From: Brachypterus glaber
Taxonomy: Eukaryota > Arthropoda > Insecta > Coleoptera > Kateretidae
Direction of reading: 5' to 3'
Assembly (NCBI GenBank): GCA_958510825.1
Contig: OY294049.1
Span: 26,680,986 to 26,744,985 of the forward strand
DNA length: 64,000 nucleotides
Shown: positions 45,987 through 57,339 of the stretch, one piece after another
Position numbering within the stretch: the first letter of the stretch is position 1
How the letters are laid out: every line of letters begins with the position of its first letter
Translations under genes and position numbers: made by a program
The notes under the pieces: model-generated
The model's database searches: none
Told to the model about the DNA's origin: nothing
The model's input: the letters and a program-made list of their open reading frames with translations, nothing else

Positions 45987-46816
45987 TACACGGTGTATTT
46001 GAAATAGGTTCAATAATTTTAAGGGGTGATTCTATATTATAAAATATAACATAAAGTTCATATAAACCTATGTCTAAAAATGCGTCGTAGGGGGGCTAAG
46101 GTTAGCTGCTAAGGTGCTACGCTCCTTTGAAAAATTCGGTATTTGTTTAATAAGTAAGGAACCTTTTAAGATATAGCAACGACTTTTTGCATGTAAACTA
46201 ATCTCAATAAGTCCCATCTTATCTTATTTTATTTTCATATACTTATCATATCATCAACCAGGGGCGTGCTAAGTTTTTTTTTTAATTTTATTATAATATA
46301 AATATAATAATTATAACTGATTTTTCAGGTGAAAATACATAAAAAGGTACTTTTTTGTAATACTGTAGGATTAATCGTTTTCGAGAAAAAATTATTTGAA
46401 GGTTTCGAGGACGAAAAATTAAATACTAAAATGTTGCAAACCAATACTGTAGTATTACAAGAGCAACTTTTTTATGTATTTTAAGCTCATGAATTATGTT
46501 GCAAAAATAAAATTACAAAAAAGTTACACAGAATAAAGTTTGGTATAAAAAACTGATAAGGTCCCCCTGTGTCGCACCCCACTGGTTAAAATAAGTACAT
46601 GTAAATAACGCAAGAAGATGGGCCTTATTAGAATAAGTTCATAAGCAAAACCTCTTTACTATCTCAAAGGGTTTCTGAGTTATTAAATAAAAACCGAATA
46701 TTTTAGCCACTTCCAAAGGGTCATTTTTAGTGATAGTTTATTGGAACTTTTTGTCATATTTTCTGATGGAGGATCACGACTTAAAATTATTGACCCTATT
46801 AAAAATTCACCGCGTA
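45987..46816. mobile_element. Satellite-free relative of the 22703-30315 element, 830 bp
   Basis: Tips TACACGGTGTATTTGAAATA (45987) and inverted TACGCGGTGAATTTTTAATA (to 46816). Arms share TATGTCTAAAAATGCGTC, CAACGACTTTTTGCA, TTAATCGTTTTCGAG and ACTGGTTAAAATAAGTAC with the large element. At its centre, where the large element has 6 kb of satellite, it has only a short stretch including GGACGAAAAATTAAATACTA. About 80 percent alike by eye, with private indels (GGCTAAGGTTAGCTGCTAAG at about 46094). Confidence 0.75.
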
Positions 46817-48425
46817 CACATTGTTAAAGGTAGCTAACAATGTTAGCTGCTAACATGTTAAAAAGGAAAGAAACCCATATGCAGCATCACACTTTATCCT
46901 ACCCACCGTCAAATTACTGGGATTTCTAAAAATCCCTGAAATTGCTATAGCGACAAAGTAAATGTTCCGCCTTTAAGTCAAGTTTTGCGCGAACCGGTTT
47001 GCGCCCTTTCTTGCATTAAAGATATAGTTTTAAAGGTGAGTTTTGGGCTAAATGAGAACAATATGTTTTTGTTTAAAAAAGTGCAAAATAATAAACAGAA
47101 AGGATGAAAAACTGTTAACCAAGTTCATTTGTTAATAAAAAAATAAACTTAATAAGAATTCGTTAAAATTTTTGTGTTATCGTAAACGTGACAACAACGT
47201 ACCATTCAATGTGATACGCTTCTTGTTTTCTTTTTTATTTAAACATCAACATAACATTCAGAATGTATAATAAAATTACTGTACAATATTAATTAAATGT
47301 GTTTATTTAAAAATACAGCTTAAAAATATTTATGTAACTTTTCCATGAAAATAAAGTTATTTAACACGTTGAAAGCCACATTAAATTACTGTCCTATGGG
47401 ACAGTGTTCCATGGGACTGCAGGCTTTGGGTTACTATACTATACAGTTGGAGCTGCTGGATTGCTTTACAATATAATTAGTATAAAGACCTCAAAAATAA
47501 CTCGATAATTTTACTGAAAAACTAGCCTGATAAGTCCAGCCTAATGTAACATTGTGGATTTTATACCACATTAAATCACTAAAAATTAATAAATAACAAC
47601 AAAATATTTTAGTTTTAGAGTCATCCGCAGTTAACAGAACACAATACACTTTACCCTTGGCCCCGTAGTAGAAGTTAATGTGCAAAGTTATATTTATTAT
47701 GCCATGACACTTGATACTTTCGTAAGGTACAATGTTGCCAAATCCTGCACTGACATATGTCATAAGTCGTGATTAAAATAATTAATTATAGTATGTTCCG
47801 GGCTAGAAAAAGGGCTTATATATTTTTTATGTATTAAATCATATCGTTGCTCGCGATTTAGCCCAAAATCAAGCCCTCTTTTACCTCTATACTTATCTTA
47901 GCAGGCATGCAAATCAAAAATTCATTGTGAGCTGAGTGTTTGATGGATACTTTGCTGGACGCTCTATAACCCCATACCTGCAAATTTTAGCAATTAGACT
48001 TGAATAAAATTCAAGGTACTTCGGATTTATAAAAAGCATGATTATACGCCAAATAAAAGTAAAAAATAAGAATAAAAATTATTTATTTTAAAATAAGTAC
48101 TAACTCTAGGACAAACATTTATTTTCTCTCGATTTTTGGTTTGTTTAAGTCTGTATATTTTTGTATATATTTTTTGAAAATAGATTTTTTCGAGGTGGGT
48201 ATTACGGCCAAAAATCATACGGTCGAAAGCCAGGTTTGTAGTAGTGGCAGCACTGATTTCAATGGCTCTTAAAGTGTAGGCAAGTATTTATACATTGAGA
48301 TATTTGAGGTTGCTTATTACTTTTCTTTAAAAATTAATAAATATAACAAAATAATTGTTGAAATTTTTATAACAATTTTTTTTTTAAATATTCACGAATT
48401 TCTGTATAATGTTTTTTTTTATAGA
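46817..48425. other. Non-coding; solo piggyBac-type end
   Basis: TTAACACGTTGAAAGCCA at 47361-47378 resembles the left tip of the MITE at 8846, but no matching right end follows. A GTCCYATGGGACAG-like palindrome is at 47390-47415. No gene is visible in the rest, including the 90-codon minus frame at 47763-47491, which has no recognisable features. Confidence 0.35.
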
Positions 48426-48775
48426 TGCGTTGATTTACGTTAACAATGGTTTAGTTGGGTAGTGAGCTGGTTTGGTGTGTTTTTTTTTAATGGGAGGTGT
48501 TGGTTTACGTTAACTATGGTTTGGTTTGGTAGTTTGAGGGTTTGGTGTTTTTTTTTTTAATGGGAGGCGTTGGTTTACGTTAACCTCGACGTTAACAATG
48601 GTTTGGTTTGGTAGTTTGCTGGTTTGGTGTTTTTTTTTAATGGGAGGCGGTGCTTTAAGTTAACTTTGGTTCACGTTGGTTTTGTGTTAGTTTGTTGTTT
48701 TTTTTTGGAGGGGGGCATTGGTTTTTTGTTGATTAGGTGTTTTTTTTTAATGGGGGGCGTTTGTTTACTTTACTT
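48426..48775. repeat. Degenerate ~65-bp tandem repeat, about five copies
   Basis: Units contain TGGTTTACGTTAAC, GGTTTGGTAGTTT and GGTGTTTTTTTTTAATGGGA. Clear starts are near 48429, 48499, 48570, 48650 and 48715. Strong G/T strand asymmetry. One unit has an internal GTTAAC duplication near 48580. Confidence 0.8.
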
Positions 48776-49112
48776 ATCAAGTGGACATTTTTCAGATACG
48801 ATATTTCAGAATTTAGAAGGCGATATATATTAAGAATCAAATAGGATTATATTTATGCTAAATTATTTAGCCTAAATAATTTAGCTTTGGCTAATTAAAT
48901 AATAAATACTCGCCTGGTGCTGCCACTTATCTCAAACTCTGAATATAAAATATTTAATCAACTGATCTATAGATACTTATGTAACTTTTTTATTTTTTTT
49001 TGTCAATGTCGATTCTAATTCATGCAAGATTTTGTTTTAATGAATCTATATATAACAAAAAAATCGATGATGTTGCTGTCTGTTTGCCTGCTTGTTCTTC
49101 AGAGATTTTTTC

Positions 49113-49440
49113 ATAAGGTGGGTGAGCCTATTACTGCCATGTTCATAATATTGCCACCCCATCCTAAACCTGTCCCTTTGTGTCATATATGGCACTGCCA
49201 GTATATATGTTACAATGAAAAAATGCCTGTAAATATGATGCATCTATATCCAGTTGGTAATGGCGTACACAAAACGCAGTCCGTGTTTCGTGTTCTTCCA
49301 CTATAAAAACTTGTAAAATTGTGCAGACTGTTGCAAGGCAAAAAAGTAGTAAGGTAGGCACAAACATGCACTTTCTTGGTCCATATTGTGTTTCGAGCAG
49401 GGCTTTCAGACTTTTCTTATCAGACGTTGTTCTTAATCGA
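49113..49440. mobile_element. TE fragment with AAGGTGGGTGAGCC tip and copy 1 of a dispersed block
   Basis: Tip ATAAGGTGGGTGAGCC at 49113 belongs to the family also seen at 49441 and 52375. 49165-49400 is a diverged copy of the block duplicated at 51820-52190 and 52455-52890 (ATGCCTGTAAATATGATG, CCAGTTGGTAA, GGCGTACACAAAA, CCATATTGTGTTTC). Non-coding. Confidence 0.5.
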
Positions 49441-49868
49441 AGTAAGGTGGGTGGGCCATTTATTGTCATGTTCCCTTATCGAAAACATCCTCAAAATGGG
49501 CCAGGTGTGTCCGCTACCCAGGGTCCACCACCAGAGGGGGCCCACCCAAGACTTTTTGGGTAAAAATTTAAATTTACAAAAAATATTAATAATGCATAAA
49601 ATCATCTACATTCAGACGCGTTCACATAATTGTTCTGAATGTCGATGATTTTATTTATTATTAATATTTTTTGTATATTTAAGTTTTTACCAAAACAGTG
49701 TTGGGTGGGCCTCCTCTGGTGGTGGGTCCTGGGCCGCGGGCACACCTGGCTCATATTTAATCTGGCTCTGTTTTCGAAACTACACCAAACTGGTTGAGGA
49801 TAAAGAATCAAATTTTGGGGATTTATTCGACAAGGGAACATGACAATAAATGGCTCACCCACCTTACT
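49441..49868. mobile_element. 428-bp palindromic MITE with AGTAAGGTGGGTG ends
   Basis: Left AGTAAGGTGGGTGGGCCATT (49441) and right AATGGCTCACCCACCTTACT (to about 49868) pair, and so does most of the interior: GGGTCCACCACCAGAG with CTCTGGTGGTGGGTCC, GGGCCCACCC with GGGTGGGCC, and ATCATCTACATTCAG with CTGAATGTCGATGAT. The loop is about 10 bp near 49625. The right arm has an extra ~80 bp. Non-coding. Confidence 0.75.
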
Positions 49869-50895
49869 TATCAAATACTTGGATGTCTAAAACTTGGCAT
49901 TTCCATTAAGAACATAGGTCTTCTGATAAGAAAAGTCTGAAAGCCCAAAATTTTCTTTCGGAGTCAAAAGTGAAATGTAAATCTCAGGAATTCACTTTCA
50001 TTTGAGCGAAATCTCGCATAAATTGAAAAATCGATACCCTGATCTATTTCCTAATCATCTAAATATAATACTTTAATTATTTTCTTTGTTTATTTTTCGT
50101 GTTTATATCTCCAAGAGCTCTAGTTATAGCTCAAAATATAATATTACGTTTGTTATATCAATAAAACAAATAGTTTTTGACCCCCCTTACCTCAACAAGC
50201 CGCACTTAAATTTTCTTAAAAGTTTATTTTATATTTATAATATGTATGTATCTTTTGGAAATGTTATATTCAAAAAAATTATTTATTTTTTTGCACGACT
50301 AAGACTAAAACTCAATTTTACGCTTTCATTTGCGGGACTAAACTTGCCGTTTTTCTCCCAAAGGGAAAAAAATCAGGGAAACCTTGATAATATTAAAATA
50401 TTATACATACTGTATGCTTTACTGGTTCAAAAATTAGGTTTGGTGATGTTTTGGAATAAATAAGCCATTCAAACGAACTAATTTGATGTTAATAGAGAAC
50501 ACCTTTAAAAATAGCATTGTTTAAATTACTTAAAATTTATCGTCTTTGTCCATTTTTTCCAACTGACGTTTGTGTCAACCATATTAAAAAAATAATTGAA
50601 ATCACGATAGCCTTAAAACTGACTTTTCGCGATTAAATTACATATGAAACACACCCGATATAAGACGAATGGTTTTTAATTTTAATTGTATCTAAATTAT
50701 GTGTTTTCCAGCGCGACTAAAACAGTCAGTTTAGTCCCTTGGTTTATAAATAACTATTTTTTATATGCATTTTTGTATTGATGCTTTTGACACGTTATAA
50801 AGAAATAAATAAGTATTCATTTTTTAGATATGTAAAGAAAAATCTTTCATATGATGCCTACTCGATAGGTTTCTTCAAAAGGTTCTCAAAGAAAA
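49869..50895. other. Non-coding
   Basis: AT-rich. An open 125-codon plus frame (50086-50463) has no recognisable motif and an amino-acid composition typical of translated AT-rich DNA, so it is not called. Possible decayed upstream BEL/Pao sequence cannot be recognised. Confidence 0.3.
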
Positions 50896-51351
50896 ATGTT
50901 TCTCAATATTTTAGTTGAAGTTGAGGGAATGATAAACGCCAGTACACTCACCAAGGTTTCAACGGATCCTTCTGACTTCAAAGCACTGACGCCCAATCAT
51001 TTTCTTCATGGTAGAAATCAAGAAGACAGTTTTAGATATGTAAATGGACATGATTTAAGGAAAATTTGGAGAAAAACGCAAATTTTGACCAATATATTTT
51101 GGAAAAATTGGATCAAGCAATATCTTCCGACGTTGACTAAGAGGAATCGTTGGTGCAATAATAATCAAAACCTAAAAGTAACCAATATAGCAGTTTTGAC
51201 AGAAGATTGTCCCAGGGGATAGTGGAAATTGGGAAAGGTTGAAAATATCTTCCCCGGTCCAGACGGAAAAGTACAAGTTGTTAATATAAAGACTGAAAAT
51301 GAAGTGTATAAAAGACCTGTAACAAAATTAAGTAAATTAGAAATTGAATAA
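50896..51351 (+). pseudogene. BEL/Pao retrotransposon pol, integrase C-terminal remnant
   Basis: About 151 codons interrupted by one TAG at 51220-51222. The order of features is that of the end of BEL/Pao pol: VEGMINASTLTKVSTDP, then ALTPNHFLHGR, then IFWKNWIKQYLPTLTKR (the DUF5641-type tail after integrase), and after the stop WKLGKVENIFPGPDGKVQVV and YKRPVTKLSKLEIE before the true terminator at 51349-51351. A CAG-to-TAG change would explain the stop. Upstream protease, RT, RNase H and the integrase core are missing. A purine-rich stretch (GAGGCGGAATAAA) precedes TGTTAAG at 51404, which may be the PPT and LTR start. Dead fragment. Confidence 0.8.
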
Positions 51352-51819
51352 AAACAGAAATTACATCGAAGACCTGCTTCAGACCTTTAGAGGCGGAATA
51401 AATGTTAAGTCCTGAAGTGAAGACTTTAGTAGTAATTTTTATAATAATAGTTGGCCTTGTTTATTATTGACGTTGTCATAGAGTTGAAATTTAATTAAAA
51501 GAGTTGAAATTATGAAATTTAATGAATAATATTAAAGACATATGTTAGTAGTTTTTATAGATTTTTATAGAAATAGACATTTTACATTGATTAATATATG
51601 ATCATGTACCTCTACTGTCTCCAAAATTTCAGGATGTTCAGGTCTCTCGGCAGATATTGTACCAAAACCTTCGGGCCAAAGGTAGTCTGGGTCCAAATTT
51701 CTTACACCTGACGTCCTTTTTTTTGGTTTGAATTTTCCATATTCATGATTTATTTAACTCGTATTTCTGTAGAACTGATTTTAAACTCGAAAGGACTCTT
51801 AAACTGGTTAGTTCGTTCT

Positions 51820-52190
51820 GTGTTAAAGGTGGCACTGTCAGTATATCTGTTATATCGAAAAGATGCCTGTAAATATGATGTATCTGTATCCAGTTGGTAA
51901 AGGCGTACACAAAATCTCAGTTCGTATCTCGTGCTCTTCCCTATAAAAACTTGTAAGGTATATACAAACATACACTTTCTTGACCCATATTGTGTTTCAC
52001 TCAATAAAGAAGGAAAAAAGTATTTTTTGAGATTTTTTCTAAGTAGCTGTGTTCCTAATATGCCATGCGAAGTAGTTGACAAAAAAAAATGACAAAAAAC
52101 AAAAAACAACAAGAAAAGAAAGTAACGAAGAATTCAGATAGTCCTATATCTTGGTTCTGCTTTTTATTCGAAGAGAATCGCCAGGCCGAT
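51820..52190. repeat. Duplicated block, copy 2
   Basis: Shares with 52455-52890 long runs such as AAAGGTGGCACTGTCAGTAT, TCAATAAAGAAGGAAAAAAG and GCCAGGCCGATATGAGATTG. By eye more than 90 percent alike outside a deletion of about 50 bp (TTGTACTGACTGTCTCAAGC and following, present only in copy 3). Non-coding. Confidence 0.85.
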
Positions 52191-52374
52191 ATGAGATTGT
52201 AATAGATAGTTCAGGTCAGTAAATGCAGTTTTTGATCGGTATTTAAAAAAAATACCCGAACATAAAAAATAACAAGTGCCAATTTTACAGGGGTGTTTCC
52301 AATTTAAACGGAACACTTTGTATACCAGGATTGAATTTGGCAATCTACGTATATGATCAATTTGTAATTTTTAG

Positions 52375-53911
52375 GTAAGGTGGATGAGCCAACTATTACT
52401 ATGTTCCAAATATTGCCACCCCCTTTTAAACTTGTTAGTTCGTCCTCTGTGTTAAAGGTGGCACTGTCAGTATATCTGTTATATCGAAAAGATGCCTGTA
52501 AATATGATGTATCTGTATCCAGTTGGTAAAGGCGTACACAAAATCTCAGTTCGTATCTCGTGCTCTTCCACTATAAAAACTTGTAAAATTGTACTGACTG
52601 TCTCAAGCTGGGTAGCATCGATTATTGCAGAGCAAAAACGTAATAAGCTATACACAAATACACTTTCTTGGCCCATATTGTGTTTCACTCAATAAAGAAG
52701 GAAAAAAGATTTTTTTTGAGATTGTTTTCTAAGTAGCTGTTCCTAATATTGATGCAAAGTAGTTGACAAAAACAAAAAACAACAAGAAAGAAAGTAACGA
52801 AAAATTCAGATAGTTCTAAATCTTGGTTCTGTTTTTATTCGAAGAGAATAGCCAGGCCGATATGAGATTGTAATCGATAGTACATGAGGCTTACTTAAAA
52901 TGAAAAATTTGTATTCAAGTGCCCAAATTGTACCTAAAAACAGCTGAAATTGTTATTGTGCCTCAGTATTTTCTTATTAGTTTGTTAGTTTTTGTAATTT
53001 TGTTCTTTACTATTATTGCCAGTACCCTTGCAATATTTAGGACATGGATTTCCAATATAATCAGTATGCAATCTTTTGCATCGGCACTTAGTGCTACTTA
53101 GAGTGCCGATGTATTGAAATCTTAGCCGAAAAGTCAAAATCTTTGACCACGTTTTTTTTTACATATCTCGACGTTTTAGACCATTCTGAGTCGAAATCAG
53201 TAAAAAAATTTTGCGTCCGTCTGTCTGACTGTCTGGGTGTAAACTCTCTAACTGCATTTCTACATGAGATATCGACTTGCGGTTTTTTGCATATTGTTTT
53301 TTATCGTATTCCGAAGAGCTGATTAGATTTTGGGGGTAAACGATTGGGGGTAAGGGGGTAAAAATAGGGTAAAACTACTATTTTTAGCGTTTTTTGTTTA
53401 TAATTAGGGCAATTATTATTGTATTTGGTTAATTTAGCACTTATATAAAAGATAATTTTAAATTAGTCAAAAAATGTTATAAACAACGTTTTCCTAAAAT
53501 GCATCTTCTCGAGATATTGGCGTTTAAAGCAGTAAAAGGTTTTTTAGCATATCTCACATATTTATAACCCGATTTCCAAAAATTATATTTTAAATAAAAG
53601 CTCTTTTTAAGCCCTATAAAAAATTTTATATTCAGTTTTTTGCTGGAATATAATGTTTTAAAGATACAGAATTTAAAATCAAACAAAACACCTAGTTTGA
53701 AATTTGCAAACTAGACAGGGTGCTTGCAACGTTTCATCTAGTTTCAAAATGCAATCATACTTTTTTGTTTCTGCAGTTTGTTTATTTTTTACCCATTCGA
53801 ATAAAGATGTGTTTATGTTTAATGTAGTAACATTTTGGGCGATTACAAATTTTGAATGCAGTAAAAAATAAAATGTATTAACATGGAAATAATTGGCTCA
53901 TCCACCCTATA
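52375..53911. mobile_element. TIR element with GGTAAGGTGGATGAGCC ends, about 1.5 kb
   Basis: Left end GGTAAGGTGGATGAGCCAAC at about 52375 and inverted right end GTATAGGGTGGATGAGCCAA (to about 53911). Arms match about 32 bp. It contains block copy 3 (52455-52890), and 53165-53290 resembles the GTCTGTCTG interspersed sequences also near 19200 and 3100. No transposase frame. Confidence 0.5.
52455..52890. repeat. Duplicated block, copy 3
   Basis: Partner of 51820-52190, offset about 640 bp and in the same orientation. More complete than copy 2 and contains the stretch the latter lacks (CTGGGTAGCATCGATTATTG at about 52609). Confidence 0.85.
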
Positions 53912-55250
53912 CAAAAAAATCTAGTTAGTGTGTCAAATAAAAAAAATTGCATTCTCATATAAAAGACTTTTCTACGTAAGAATCTGTAAAAAAATAAATA
54001 CGTAAAGACATACTAACTGAGTTTCTTTGTGCAGGGTCACATATAATTTCTGACAAACATACAACCAATCAGATCTATAAGGCTCCTTTTTTTTGAGGTA
54101 CAGAACCCTAAAAACAACTAATATTAACATACATGGGACAGATTTACACCTTTTATGGGGTAAGCTAAAATTTTTGGGTACATTCACCAAAAATTTATAA
54201 TTTTTAAGGGAAAATATTATATAAAAATATTTTACTGAATGACACTGACCAAGAAAAGCGCCAATGATAAAATTTTAATTATTTTAATTTATTCAATTAA
54301 CTATTTTTATAGTCAAGGGGGGTAATTACCCTCATTATTCCCCTCCAAATCCGACACTGTTAAGAATCTAAATTATAATTTAAATAACTACTCAGCAACA
54401 GTAGTCGGCGAATTTCCAGTACTTGCATAGGCGCCGCGTTGAGGCGAGGTTTTAAATATTTACATTTTTATTTCTTTTTATCTTGATTTTTTTTAAATAT
54501 TCCATTTAAACGAGTAAGGTGGGAAAAAAGTTATTGACAAATAAAAATTAAAAACTACCGTATTCTTAAAAGATAAAAATCGAATGTTGTTTTTTTCTTT
54601 AAAAACACCGATATATATATATATACGTATGTATAGTTAATATGTATAGTTAATATCGTTGTGGGTAACAAATTAGTCGTCAAATGTTTCGATGTATAAA
54701 AACTTCCTTCATATTTCGGAAAAACTATTCCGTAAGCCTATGTTTCTGTGTTTATTTTCAACGTTGATGTGTCATAACTGAGTTTATGCCGAATACTGCT
54801 CATCAAGTACTATAGGCTTTTATATTATTCAAAGTTATACAGTATACAGGATGCGGAAGGCTATGATTCTAGCTTTATAGCATAATAAAGACTATTTTTA
54901 AAAAAGCCTGATGAAAATTTTCTAAATTTTGTATAAACGACGTAATTGTCCTTTGGACAGATGAAAATGTAACTTTGTGTTTAGATTGGATTGTTTCAAG
55001 TGAACTGGGAGAAAAGGAGAAAAATTTCGCTTTTACAATTACAGTTGTTTACAATAATTTATTATTTTATTTATTTGCTTTTATAATGTTAAAAATTTCT
55101 CATTCTCCTTTTGCGCGAAAAAGAAGAAATCTGTATAACGGAAACTTGTTTACTAATATTAATTATTATTGTCATTAAGTTATTTGTTCTAAGACTGGTT
55201 TGAGGCAGCTCTTCATCCCACAGTGGGTTAGGGGGAAAAATGGACAAAAT
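53912..55250. other. Non-coding; TA microsatellite
   Basis: A (TA)n run at 54609-54624 is followed by two copies of TATGTATAGTTAATA (54628-54655). The rest, including the 55.0-55.2 kb stretch open on both strands, has no recognisable gene. Confidence 0.35.
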
Positions 55251-55727
55251 TCTGAATTTTTGCATACGGCTATTTTTGATGCCGCTAATTTCGAATAAAA
55301 TAAGAAAAAAATTTAAAAAATAGATTCCGCGCAACTAGGGTGGTCCATTTTTTTTTTTTTTTTCGATCTTTATAATTTATTAAAAATGTGTCAAATATCT
55401 TCTTTCGATTATATTCACGTAGACCAATGCCCATAAACTAAAAATTCAAAATGGCGTGGACGCATATTTTTCTTGAACATTAACTATATTTCTTTTCAAA
55501 AAAAATAGCCCTAATTTTGTGCAAATACAGTTAAGGTTCAAAAACCGATGGGTGATATTGACTTCGCCATTATGAATTTTTAAGTTATGGACATTGGTCT
55601 ATAAAACCATAATCAAAAGAAGACGTTTAACACATTTTTATAAAGACCAAAAAAAAAATAAAGTTTTGGACCATCCTAGCTGCGCGGTTTTTTTTTTATT
55701 TTTTTGTTATTTTATTCGAAATCAAAT
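55251..55727. mobile_element. Foldback element running into the assembly gap
   Basis: Left arm 55275-55345 (TTTCGAATAAAATAAGAAAA ... CGCGCAACTAGGGTGGTCCA) pairs with right arm 55668-55727 (TGGACCATCCTAGCTGCGCG ... TTATTTTATTCGAAAT). Inner arms continue (ATAAACTAAAAATTCAAAATG with the complement of a TTATGAATTTTTAAGTTATG-like segment). Centre near 55497. The outermost right arm is hidden in the N run. Confidence 0.65.
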
Positions 55728-55927
55728 NNNNNNNNNNNNNNNNNNNNNNNNNNNNNNNNNNNNNNNNNNNNNNNNNNNNNNNNNNNNNNNNNNNNNNNNN
55801 NNNNNNNNNNNNNNNNNNNNNNNNNNNNNNNNNNNNNNNNNNNNNNNNNNNNNNNNNNNNNNNNNNNNNNNNNNNNNNNNNNNNNNNNNNNNNNNNNNNN
55901 NNNNNNNNNNNNNNNNNNNNNNNNNNN
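55728..55927. other. Assembly gap, exactly 200 N
   Basis: The round length indicates a placeholder gap of unknown true size. It sits inside or at the edge of the foldback's right arm and just before the CR1-like LINE. Confidence 0.99.
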
Positions 55928-56022
55928 AAAATCAACTCAATGTAGCAACAATACGCAAGCGTAAAATAAAATAATGTACAGCAAAGAACACTTTAAAAAT
56001 ATAATAAAGCCTAGGAGTAGTA

Positions 56023-56765
56023 TTGTCACAAATAATACAAATGCTTGCAGACGAGATTGGTAGAGGCCTAAATAATAAATTGACAACACTTGCAAATAAT
56101 GTTTCGGTAACTTCATTTATAAAACCGAACAGCTTGTTTAAACATCTTGTGGACGATTTGGTGAATAATTCGAAGGATTTAACCAGTAGTGACTTTCTTA
56201 TCATAATAGGAGGCAAAGTGACTTTGCACTTAAACAGTCTCCTAATTTAAGATATATGCCATAAAATAAAGCAGGCAAAAATGCTAACATTATTATATCA
56301 TCTGTACCTTACACAAATGATAAAGTATTAAATAAAAGCATATATACTTTTAACAGTGCCCTTGTAAAACTTATTCTTAAATTGCATAGAGATCTTGACC
56401 AAAATATATTTTATTATGAAATAAATAAGCACGAATACAGAATAAATAAATTACTTATAGCTAAGGATTTTCTTCAAATCATCAACGAAACTTTAAATTC
56501 AGCGAATGTTTTAAACCTGTGTAATATAGCTGCATGTGAAGCCCTTATTAAAAGTTCCAAAAGTTATGGTGATAATAAATTTGATAAGGATGAACAGTTA
56601 AATAAAACTATCTGTAATCAAGAAACTATTTGTGTTACAAGTGTTCTTAGTTTAGTTAGCAACATTGGTAGAAATGACAAATTATCGGTACGTACAAATA
56701 AATCCGATGAATATATTACCCCCAACAATCAATCAGATGCAAATTGTAGAATCTCTTTTTTATAA
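56023..56765 (+). pseudogene. CR1-like ORF1 remnant, SGNH-esterase-like
   Basis: Pieced from two frames (56023-56250 and 56382-56765). LADEIGRGLNNKL at about 56041 corresponds to a worn block I (GDS of SGNH hydrolases replaced by ADE). FLIIIGG at about 56194-56214 fits block III, after which the expected TND is lost. VIISSVPYTND at about 56290-56322, then a helical stretch, fits the next conserved region. ORF1 esterase domains are documented for CR1-type LINEs. Downstream residues (about 56520-56765) are low-complexity. Assignment is by motif order only, with catalytic residues missing. Confidence 0.5.
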
Positions 56766-56777
56766 ATACTAATTTTT

Positions 56778-57336
56778 CTATTTGTCATGTGAATGTACAA
56801 GGTTTGCTGAAAAATTACAATCTTATTGAAATATTTTTAATGCAAAACGATGTAAAAGTTTTTTGTCTATCTGAACACTGGGTTACTTATGATGTTCGTA
56901 TTTTTCAAGAAGAAATCATATTCGGGGAGGTGCTGCAATTTTTGTTAAAAACAATATGACCTCTATTAATATTCCACAATTTAGTGATCTATCTGTTGAG
57001 ATGAATATTGAAATATCTGCTTGTTACCTTGTCTTTGATTCCACCAAAGTATGTATTTTATCTGTTTATCGTCCTTGTAACGGTGACTTCAAAATATTTT
57101 TTTAAACTTTGACCCATGTTTTAGACAGCTTCTAAAAAGTATTTACAAATTGTTCTTTGTGGAAACTTTCATGAAAATAGCCAGAACAAAAAATTACTAG
57201 GTGATATATTGGAATCATTTCAACTTTAAATAACTGCCACGGATTATACTAGAATCTTCACAAATTGTAACAATAAAACATCAAAAACCTGTATAGATTA
57301 TATGGTAACTAACATCTCTTCTGATACTTATGAATG
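56778..57336 (+). pseudogene. CR1-like ORF2 endonuclease remnant
   Basis: Begins FSICHVNVQGLLKNYNLIEI (APE block with Asn), then VKVFCLSEHW (Glu), a frameshift near 56930, GAAIFVKNN, ILSVYRPCNGDF, LCGNFHEN (normally GDFN, so the catalytic Asp is changed) and TCIDYMVTN near 57290. At least two frameshifts and an in-frame stop after ESFQL (57225-57230). It stops abruptly at about 57336, where the foldback element begins; the protein resumes at about 59437. Confidence 0.75.
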
Positions 57337-57339
57337 CAT

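Noticed and set aside
50086..50463. 125-codon plus frame as a BEL/Pao upstream piece
   Set aside because: No conserved pol motif (DDE, HHCC, YxDD) can be found, and composition is that of random AT-rich DNA.
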